Part shown: one piece after another, positions 55,075-64,000 of the stretch
Layout: each line of letters opens with the position of its first letter
How positions within the stretch are numbered: the stretch's first letter is position 1
Source of the DNA: Taeniopygia guttata
Taxonomy: Eukaryota; Chordata; Aves; Passeriformes; Estrildidae
Reading direction: 5' to 3'
DNA: 64,000 nt
Assembly: GCF_048771995.1 (NCBI RefSeq)
Contig: NC_133050.1
Coordinates: 7,240,501-7,304,500, forward strand
Program-made: the position numbers and the translations under genes
Notes under the pieces: generated by a model
Database searches by the model: none
Told to the model about the DNA's origin: nothing
The model's input: the letters and a program-made list of their open reading frames with translations, nothing else

Positions 55075-55315
55075 CCGAGGATGGGGCTGCAGGGGAGGCT
55101 GCGGGGGTGCAGGGGGTTCAGAGGAGGCTGCAGGGGTGCAGGGGAGGCTGTGGGGTTGCAGGAGGTGTAGGGGATGCTGGGGGGGTTCAGAGGATGCTGT
55201 GGGGGTGCACGGGGTGCTGCAGGGGTGCAGGGGGTGCAGGGGTGCTGCAGGGGTGCAGGGGGTGCTGCAGGGGTGCAGGGGGTGCTGCAGGGGTGCGTGG
55301 CCCCTGTGGACATCC
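55075..55315. repeat. GGGGTGCAGGGGGTGCTGCA minisatellite
   Basis: Units of about 17-24 bp downstream of S100A14. From 55320 to 56870 I see only unique sequence, apart from a 33-bp direct repeat (AATTACAGCAAATTGGGGAA at 55534 and 55571). Confidence 0.85.
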
Positions 55316-56869
55316 CAGGGCTCTCCACACCCCCAATTCCAGGCTCCTGCTGGTCCCCGTGGTGGGCACCCCACGGGCAGAGCCAGGGCTGTGCTTTGGG
55401 GACGCAGCTCCTGGGCTGGAGGGAGCTCAGGGGAGACCCCAAAATCCTGGCAGACCCCAAAATCCAGGGCTTGGAAAGCCCCGAGGGCTGCGAGGCCGGG
55501 AGCTGTGCGGGGAGAAGGTGGGATTTGGGTGCAATTACAGCAAATTGGGGAAGAATAAATGGCACAAAAATTACAGCAAATTGGGGAAGAATAAGAATAA
55601 ATGGCACAAAGCTGCAGCTCCCGGAGAGTGAGGAAAGGGCCTGGAGAACCCGGTTTTCCCACTTTTCCTTTGCTCCACCTCCTGGAGGAGGCTGTGGGCA
55701 CCCCAGAAACGCAGCGGCGACCCTAAAAAGGAGCGTCTAAAAAGGGAGAGGGCGTGGGCGCCCCGGCAGCACCCGGGTCACCCCGAGAGGGAGAAAAGCA
55801 AACCAAAAGCGCTGCAAAGCTCGGATGGGGCGATAAGAGGTGATAAGGGCCGGGGCTGGGCTGGGGACAGGTCCTGCAGCTCCGGCAGCGCGGCTCGGCC
55901 ACAGCCGGGCCCCGTCTGCTCTCCCGGGCTGGATTTCACAACGGGAATGACTATTTATTGTCCCTCGCCTGGAAATAAATACATGGGAATTAAGCAGAAA
56001 GGTGCGGCCGCGTTTAATTGGAGACAGGAAATGTGTCAGGTCGGGTGATGGAGGGGAAAGGGGACCGGGGCTCCCCAATCCCGCAGCGGGCTGGGAACGT
56101 GGGGACTCCCGCCTGGGCCACCGAGGGCGATTCCTGCCCCATGAGGCAGCCCTGGGCGAGTCCTGGAATGTTCTGGAGGTGACAGGAACAGCTCAGCCGC
56201 GCTGGGACAGCCCCCGGGTGGGGACACGACACCGGGATCCCATCCTGGAGGTCAGCAAAGACCCCAAACCAGTGCTCAGCCCCTCTGGAGACACCAAACA
56301 CCCCCCAGCCCTTCAGCCACCCCGACCTGCCCGGGACCAGCGGGCCGGGAACGGCGCTGGGACGGCTCCCGGCTGCTCGGGGCACCGCACACGCCCTGGA
56401 TGCCTCGTAAAAAGAAGGGCCTGGATGTGGTTGTGACATCTGCCAGGGGAGCAGAGCGATGAAAGGCCGTGATTCAGGCGTGAGCTGTTCGCCTGCAGGC
56501 TCCGGAGGGATTCCCACCCTGCTGGGATGTTGCAGCAACGCCACGACAGAGGAGCACCGGGCCCAGAACAGGTTTGCTTCCTCCCGACCGAGATTAGGAA
56601 GAGGCCGGGGGGGAGCGGGGCTGACACGTTTTTTCCGGGACGGGAGCTCCCAGAAATCTCCTCCTGCTTTGCATCCTCAGGTGTGCCCTCCCCGATAAGG
56701 CCGGGATCTGATCTCGGCATCGCATCGCTCCGGGAGACAGCCAGGCCTGCAATTTGCCGGGCTAATTAATTATGGATGGGACTTTACAAGCCCGGCTGGC
56801 AGCTGGGAACAGCCTGATCCACCCCGGTGCAGCAGAGATGGCCGAGGGTGGCACAGGGCCCCAGAGCCC

Positions 56870-57270
56870 CTTGCACCCACCAGAAAAGTCATTTTGCCTC
56901 AAATAAAGGACTTTATTTGCCCCAAACTGGTGTCAGCCCCTTGCACCCACCAGAAAAGTCATTTTGGCTCAAATAAAAGATTTTATTTGCAACAAACCAG
57001 TGTCAGCCCCTTCAACCCACCAGAGCAAGTTCTTTTGGCTCAAGAAAGAATTTTTTTTTGCTCCAAACTGGTGCCAGCTCTTTCAACACACCAGAACAAG
57101 TGGTTTTGGCTCAATAAAGGATTTTATTTGCTCCAAAACCCGTTTCAGCCCCTTGCACCCACCAGAACAAGTTCTTTTGGCTCAATAAAGGATTTTATTT
57201 GCCCCAAATCTGTTTCAGCCCATTGCACCCACCAGAACAAGAGGTTTTGGCTCAGTAAAGGATTTCCTTT
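56870..57270. repeat. about 68-bp tandem repeat carrying AATAAA/TTTATT pairs
   Basis: Six units contain GCCCCTTGCACCCACCAGAA, then TTTTGGCTCAATAAAGGATT and TTATTTGCCCCAAA. AATAAA is intact in four units. The paired AATAAA...TTTATT makes each unit weakly palindromic. Confidence 0.92.
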
Positions 57271-57544
57271 GCCCCCGGTGCCGGGGGTGGGTTGGAGCTG
57301 GGGTGGGTGGGTTTCCAAACGCAGGGATCAGGTGGGAATCCTGTGCTGGGAGCCCTCGGCCTGTGCAGCCCGTTTGGGGCGTTTTGGGGTCCCCCCAAAC
57401 CCCGCAGCCCCCGGGAGGAGCCGGAGCCGCTGCGGGTCCCGGCTCGCTCCGGCCCGTCCCGGTGTTGCAACCCCCGGGAGCGTTTCCCAGGTGAGCCCGG
57501 CCCGGGAACGCCCCGGGAACGTCAGGGAGGGGTGGGAGCCACCT

Positions 57545-57550
57545 TATAAA
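57545..57550 (+). promoter_or_regulatory. S100A16: S100A16 TATA box TATAAA
   Basis: TATAAA is followed by a first exon that ends at 57656 (ATGCAG|GTGGGG). Confidence 0.75.
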
Positions 57551-57824
57551 CCCGGCTGGGCCGGAGGGATGGGTGCGAGGTGAGGAGAGAGCGGCGACAC
57601 CGCCCGCCAGGCCACAGCGCGACCGACGGACCCAGCGGGAGCCCGGCAAGATGCAGGTGGGGCTCCCGGGAATTCCCGGTCCCCCGGCACCGGGAGCGCG
57701 GCCTCGGCAGGCTCGGGCTGAGTCCCGGGCTGGGAAGAGCCCCGGGATGTGCCGCTGCAGGTTGGGAGGTGGAAATTCCTGCTGGAATCCTTCGGCTGCT
57801 CCGGGAGCGGGACCGGCTGGAGGG

Positions 57825-58605
57825 ACCGGCCGGGGTCACCCGGGGAGGAACCGGGACCGGCCGGGGTCACCCGGGGAGGAACCGGGACCGGCCGGGGTCA
57901 CCCGGGGCAGAACCGGGAACGGCCGGGGTCACCCGGGGAGGAGGAACCGGGACCGACCGGGGTCACCCGGGGAGGAACCGGGACCGGCCGGGGTCACCCG
58001 GGGCAGAACCGGGACCGGCCGGGGTCACCCGGGAGGAGGAACCGGGACCGGCCGGGGTCACCCGGGGAGGAACCGGGACCGGCCGGGGTCACCCGGGAGG
58101 AGGAACCGGGACCGGCCGGGGTCACCCGGGGAGGAGGAACCGGGACCGGCCGGGGTCACCCGGGAGGAGGAACCGGGACCGGCCGGGGTCACCCGGGGAG
58201 GAGGAACCGGGACCGGCCGGGGTCACCCGGGGAGGAGGAACCGGGACCGGCCGGGGTGTCCGGGACGGGACCGGCGGCACCCACGGACCGGCCGTGCCGC
58301 GGGAGAGCTCGGCGTGGGGCCGCAGTGGGGGCTGGCTCCTGAAAAACGGGATCGGCCGGTGGAAAAGGGGGTTCTGCCGGTGGAAATGGGGTTCTGCCGG
58401 TGGAAATGGGGGATTTACCGGCGGAAATGGAGGATCTGGAAGTGGAAAAGGGGGTTCTGCCGGTGGAAAAGGGGATTTGCCACTGGAAAAGGGATTTTCC
58501 ACGTGAAAAAAAGGGGTTCTGCCGGTGGAAAAAGGGGATCTGGCAGTGGAAAAGGGGGGTTTGCCGTTGGAAAAGGGGGATTTGCCAGCAGGGATCCGGC
58601 CGTGC
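57825..58605. repeat. two minisatellites in S100A16 intron 1
   Basis: CCGGGGTCACCCGGGGAGGA plus ACCGGGACCGG units of 28-33 bp (57828-58262, about fourteen copies) are followed by GGAAAAGGGGGTTCTGCCGGT units of about 20-25 bp (58345-58595). The rest of the intron (58605-60040) is unique GC-rich sequence with no recognised gene. Confidence 0.9.
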
Positions 58606-60049
58606 TGGGGCCGTGTGTGGCTCTCTGGCCCCACTCTGGGCACTGGAGAGCGGCGAGGGCGGACAGGGAGAGGGGAGAGAAGCGGTGGGAGCGGAGCCCC
58701 TTCCCAGCGGGGCACCGGTGTCCCCGTGTCCCACCGTGTCCCCGTGTCCCACCGGTGTCCCCGTGTCCCACGGTGTCCCCGAGTGCCACCCGGCGAGGCC
58801 CGTGCCCGCAGCTGGCCCCGGGGCTGGGCCGTGAGTCAGCGGCGGAGCAGCGCCGCGCTGCCCCAGGGCCGGGCCGGGCGCCCTGGCAGGGGACGGGTGA
58901 CACCGATGTCACCGATGTCACCCCGGGCCAGCACAGGGGACGCCGAGGGGGCTTTTGCCCCGGTGCTGCCGAGTCCCTTCAGCTCCTGGAGGGGCCGGAG
59001 CGAGCACTGGGCCGGGGATCCCTGCGAGCGCTGGGCCGGCCCCAAAGCCACCCTGGTGCCACGATCCTGAGCTCTGGGGACAGTCCCCAGCCCCGGGTGA
59101 TGGAGGGAGCCCGGGCAGTGGCACCAGGGTGACAAGGATGGCCTGGGAGGACACAGAGCTGCCCTGAGGCACGCGGGGACAGGGACGAGAGCGTGGCGGG
59201 GCCTGGTGTCACCTCTCTGGGGAGGAGAGGGGACAGGAGAGGGGACAGGAGCCAAGTCGTGGCACGGAGCAGGTCCTGCTGCTGGGGCCACCCTCTGCTG
59301 ATGTCCCCAGAGCGGGGACAGTGCTGGGGCCACCCTCAGCGCTCCAAGGCCCAGGTGGCGGTCGCTGCTGTCCCTCGGGCTGGGTTAAACCGGGGGGAAA
59401 GCCAAGGGACCGACCGAGCCCGGCTGTCCCCTGTCCCGGCTACCGGCGGGGCAGGAAGGACCGGGTCCGGCCGAGGTGACGCCGTTTCCGCGCCCTCGGC
59501 CCCGGGACGCGGCGGGGCCCATCCTGCCGGGCCCGGCCATCCGGGCAGGAGCTTCCTGACCGGGGCAGGAGGGACACCGGGGCACCGAGCAGCCGGGAGG
59601 GGACCCTGGGCCGTGGGGCCGCCCCGGGCCGGCTCGGGGGGGGCTCGGCAGGCCGGGACCTGCCCCGCCGGGCCGTTCCCGGAGCCGTGAAGCAACAGGA
59701 GGGCTGGCAGGTAATTCCTGCCCCTGCGCCGCCGCCGCTCCGCTCCCAGCCCCATTCCTCCCTAATGAGCGCTGGGAACGCGCGGCTCAGCCCCACGCGT
59801 GGGGGCGGCGGCCGCGGGTGGCACCGGGGAGTTCCGGGCTGGCGCGGGGGGCAGCAGGGGTTTTGGGGGCGATGCGGCGGGGGGAGAACCGCCCCAGGCC
59901 CGCGGGGATTTTGGGGGCGATGCGGGGAGGGGAGAAACGCCCCAGGCCCGCGGGGGCGGGTTTTACCTGCCGGGTGGGGGGTTCGCGTGGAGACCCCCGG
60001 CGATGGCCGCGGGGAGGGTCTCACCTGAGTGCCGACCCCGCAGGGAACC

Positions 60050-60451
60050 ATGGCCGAGTGCACGGAGCTGGAATGGGCCGTGCAGGTGCTGGTGAACAAC
60101 TTTGACAAGTACTCGAGCCGCTGCTGCTGCTGCAAGAACCCGCGGCGCATCAGCAAGAAGGATTTTCGGAAGATGCTGAGCCGCGAGCTGAACCACATGC
60201 TGACGGTGAGGCCGCGGCTGCGGGCCGGGGTCCCGCGGGCCGCCCCCGCCCCGAGCCCGGCCTGAGCGGCTCCGCTCTCCCCGCAGGACACCGGCAACCG
60301 CCGCGCCGCCGACAAGCTGATCTGCGACCTGGATGAGAACAAGGACGGCCGCATCAGCTTCGAGGAGTACTGGACCTTGATAGGCGGCATCGCCAGCCCC
60401 ATCGCGCAGATCATCCGCCAGCAGGAGCAGAGCGTCAAACACACCAAGTAG
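60050..60451 (+). CDS. S100A16: S100A16
   Basis: Coding exons 60050-60205 and 60287-60451 encode 106 residues (human 103). RELNHMLT, DTGNRRAADKLI and DENKDGRISFEEYWTLIGGI are nearly identical to mammalian S100A16. The second EF-hand is complete (DENKDGRISFEE, Asp66-Glu77). The first is degenerate and here contains four consecutive cysteines (SSRCCCCKNPRR, Cys25-28). An ATG in the TATA-driven first exon (57651) is in frame through the splice and would add MQGT, but the homologous start is at 60050 with an optimal context. It is a broadly expressed S100 protein implicated in adipogenesis. Confidence 0.96.
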
Positions 60452-60820
60452 CCGCCGCTGGAGCCCCCCGGACCCCCGCGCTCCTCCGCGCCCCCCGCTT
60501 TGTGCCCGCCCCAGCTCCGGGACCCGCCGCAGCCCCGGGGGGCTCCTCCTGCCGTGGCCCCCTCCTCCTGCCCAGGGAGCAGAGGGAGAGGCTCCCCCCG
60601 CTCTGGGACGGGAATTCTGTCTGTGCTCAGCCCTCCGCTGGCAGAATCCCACCGCGAGCAGCACCCCTCTGCCCCCGGGGTCCCCCCAAACTGGGGGTGC
60701 TCTCCTCGGGCAGAGGGCGCTTTTCCCCCCTTCCCGAGCTGCTGAAGGCTCCGCCGCGCCCGGGGCCCGGGGAGCGGCGCGGTCCCGGCCGGTGCCACCG
60801 CCGTGGTTATTTATTACAGC

Positions 60821-60826
60821 AATAAA
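60821..60826 (+). terminator. S100A16: S100A16 poly(A) signal AATAAA
   Basis: AATAAA lies 370 nt past the stop codon, preceded by TTATTTATTACAGC. Confidence 0.75.
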
Positions 60827-61264
60827 GTTCGGAGGAGCAGCGGGTGTCGCTCCGGCTCTGCCGCCGCGGAGGGCCCGGGGGGGCTGCGGGAGGGGGTCCG
60901 GTCCGCCCCGTCCCCGCCCTCCCCGAGCGGCCACGCCTGGCCTGGGCTGGGACGAGACCGGCGTTGGTGGCCCCGGGGCCACCACGGGGTGTCAGCAGCC
61001 GCCCCAGCCCGGGGCACGGGGTGGTGCCCGCTGCCACTTGGGCACCGGAGGCCCCCCCGAGTCCCCACGGGGGTCCCTCGGCTGCCCCGACCCCAATTCC
61101 TGTCCCGGCACATCCCACACCGCCCCAGCCGGGATGGGGACAGAGCTCCCGGGACTCCCGGGACCCCCGGGCTGGGCTGGGCCGGGCCGGCAGCTCTGGC
61201 TGTTCCCGGGGATTTTCCACCGGGAGGGGGCCGGGCCGGGGCTCTGCGGGTGCGGGGGGGATCC

Positions 61265-61840
61265 CTGAGCCCCCCAACTCCGAGGCACGGGGGTGGAACC
61301 GGAACCGGGACCGGTGGAACCGGGACCCCGCGGCTGTGAACCCCCAACTCCGAGGCACGGGGGTGGAACCGGGACCGGGACCGGTGGAACCGGGACCCCG
61401 CGGCTGTGGGTCCCCCAACTCCGAGGCTCAGGGGTGGAACCGGAACCGGGACCGGTGGAACCCCGCGGCTCTGAGCCCCCCAACTCCAAGGCACGGGGGG
61501 TGAACCGGAACCGGGACCGGTGGAACCCCGCGGCTCTGAGCCCCCCAACTCCAAGGCACGGGGGGTGAACCGGAACCGGGACCGGAACCGGGACCCCGCG
61601 GGTGTGAACCCCCCAGCTCCGAGGCACGGGGGTGGAACCGGGAACCGGGACCGGGACCGGTGGAACCGGGACCCGGCGGCTCTGAGCCCCCCAGCTCCGA
61701 GGCACGGGGGTGGAACCGGGAACCGGAACCGGGGCCGGTGGAACCGGGACCCTGCGGCTGTGAGCCCCCCAACTCCGAGGCACGGGGGTGGAACCGGGAC
61801 CGGGACCGGTGGAACCCCGCGGCTCTGAGCCCCGGGGGTC
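61265..61840. repeat. about 65-78-bp minisatellite downstream of S100A16
   Basis: Eight units contain CCCCCCAACTCCGAGGCACG, GGGGTGGAACCGGGACCGG and GGACCCCGCGGCTGTGA. The flanking 60830-61265 and 61840-62380 are unique GC-rich sequence without a recognised gene. Confidence 0.92.
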
Positions 61841-62384
61841 CCTCAGGCAGCCCCCCAGAGCAGCCCCGGCTCCCGTGCCGGCGGAACCGGGCTGGCCCGT
61901 GGGAGCGGGCGGGGCCGGGTGAGTCACGGGCGAGGAATCCCCGCGGGGCGAGGCCGGGCCGTGACTCAGCCCGGGGGGTGCGGGGCGAGCGGGGCCGGGC
62001 CGGGCGCGGCTCTCGGTGGCTCCCCGGGACCCCGGAGCTCCGGGCTCAGCCCCCGGGGGTCTCTCCTCCGCCGGGGACACCCTCGGGGCGTCCCCAGGGT
62101 CCCATTTTGGGAGGGAACGATTCGGGAATTCCTCGTGTCCCTTTCCCAGCCCTGGAGGAGATGTGGGGCACAGGGAAGGTCCTGTCCCCCAAAGGGGACC
62201 CCCCGTGTAGGATGGCAGAGAATTTGGGGTGGGGGTGGGACAGCACCATCTGTCCTGTCCTGGGGGTACCGGGGCCCCACAGAGCTGGCACGGGGCAGTG
62301 ACGGTTTTGGGGGGCCTGGTGAGCCAGGGGACCACGCCAGGGCCCCGAGGGGTGCCTGGCACCCCACACCGCCCGCTGGTGGGG

Positions 62385-63040
62385 TCACACAGATGGGTAA
62401 TGGGATCACAGCTTGTTAATGGGGTCACAGAGATCTGTAATGGGATCACAGCTCATTAATGGGATCACACAGATCGGTAATGGGGTCACAGCTTGTTAAT
62501 GGGGTCACACAGATCGGTAATGGGATCGCAGCTTGTTAATGGGGTCACACACATCACTGATGGGATCACAAGCTCATTAATGGGATCACATCTTGTTAAT
62601 GGGATCACAAGCTGATTGATGGGATTACAGCTTGTAAATGGGATCACACAACTCATAAATGGGATCACAGGCTGATTAATGGGATTACGGCTCGTAAATG
62701 GGATCACACAGCTCATAAATGGGATCACAGCTCATTAATGGGATCACAGGCTGATTAATGGGATTACGGCTCATAAATGGGATCACAAGCTCGTTAATGG
62801 GATCACAGCTTGTTAATGGGATCATACAGCTCATTAATGGGATCACAGGCTGATTGACGGGATCACACACCTCATTAATGGGATCACTCTCGTTAATGGG
62901 ATCACAGTGCACTAATGGGATCACACACCTCATTAATGGGATCACAGTGCATTAATGGGATCACACACCTCATTGATGGGATCACACACCTCATTAACGG
63001 GATCACAGGCTGATTGACGGGATCACACGGCTCGTTACCC
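62385..63040. repeat. about 20-25-bp minisatellite TTAATGGGATCACAGCTCA
   Basis: About thirty units immediately upstream of the S100A4-like TATA box. Variants include GATTACGGCTCGTAAATGGG and GGGTCACACAGATCGGTAA. Confidence 0.93.
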
Positions 63041-63113
63041 AAAAATGAGGCGCGGGCGAAACCGCGGCGGTGCCCGGGGGCCCGGCGCTGCCCGGGCAGT
63101 GCCCGTGCCCGGC

Positions 63114-63120
63114 TATAAAT
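63114..63120 (+). promoter_or_regulatory. S100A4-like TATA box TATAAAT
   Basis: TATAAAT is followed by a short noncoding exon that probably ends at 63167 (GCCCG|GTGAGC). Confidence 0.7.
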
Positions 63121-63179
63121 GCCCGGTGAGCGCCGGTGCCGCATCCAGCGGAGCCGATCTGTGCCCGGTGAGCCGGTGA

Positions 63180-63815
<636 letters not shown>

Positions 63816-64000
63816 GACCAGCCCCGGGTCCTTCTCCCGCCCGGGGGTGTCTCTGATGTTCCCCAGTGGAACCTGACGGATTCATCCCTCAGGGATAAAC
63901 AAAACCCTGGGCCCCCAAAAAGAAATTCCTTTTCCCAAAGGAAATTCAGCTTTTTTTTAAAACCCGCAGAAACATTTCATCTGGCAAATGAAATCACGCT

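Overview
The window looks like a very GC-rich, gene-dense piece of a bird genome, probably a microchromosome. Spliced vertebrate genes with canonical introns, CpG-island promoters and several old CR1 LINE remnants support this. The gene order INTS3 - NPR1 - tRNA-iMet - ILF2 - SNAPIN - [extra gene] - CHTOP - S100A1 - S100A13 - S100A14 - S100A16 - S100A4-like matches, as I recall it, the human 1q21.3 block at the edge of the S100/epidermal differentiation region. In birds that block sits on a small chromosome (chicken 25). The species cannot be fixed from this sequence.

Layout. 1-9332: the first nine coding exons of INTS3 on the minus strand; the gene runs off the left edge. 10494-23689: complete NPR1 (natriuretic peptide receptor guanylate cyclase), minus strand, 21 coding exons, 1068 residues. 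24449-24520: an initiator tRNA-Met gene, minus. 24807-29026: complete ILF2 (NF45), plus, 14 coding exons, 384 residues. 29291-30319: complete SNAPIN, minus, convergent with ILF2. 30624-35368: a complete, apparently functional SMAD4 paralogue, minus, 11 coding exons, 514 residues, at a place where human has no SMAD gene. 38682-43307: CHTOP, minus, with its CpG promoter near 44600-44830. 46054-46552: S100A1, minus. 50934-63392: S100A13, S100A14, S100A16 and the first coding exon of an S100A4-like gene, all plus and each with a TATA box; the last gene runs off the right edge. Exon boundaries were read directly from the sequence. Nearly every one agrees in phase and codon count with its neighbours, so each gene forms one open frame.

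The genes do different jobs: snRNA processing and DNA repair (INTS3), cGMP signalling (NPR1), double-stranded-RNA-binding complexes (ILF2), vesicle and lysosome positioning (SNAPIN), TGF-beta/BMP transcription (SMAD4-like), mRNA export (CHTOP) and calcium-binding S100 proteins. Their neighbourhood is ancestral synteny rather than an operon.

Most of the remaining DNA is tandem repeat. Nearly every intron and intergenic gap carries its own minisatellite, with units of about 12-175 bp. The most unusual observations are: (1) the SMAD4 paralogue, whose linker microexon has lost the leucine pattern that forms the SMAD4 nuclear export signal; (2) three genes (INTS3, NPR1, ILF2) in which an intronic minisatellite has copied the end of the preceding exon together with its 5' splice site, giving arrays of decoy donors; and (3) promoter-side arrays of regulatory-looking words, namely CRE half-sites near CHTOP and poly(A)-signal hairpins between S100A14 and S100A16.
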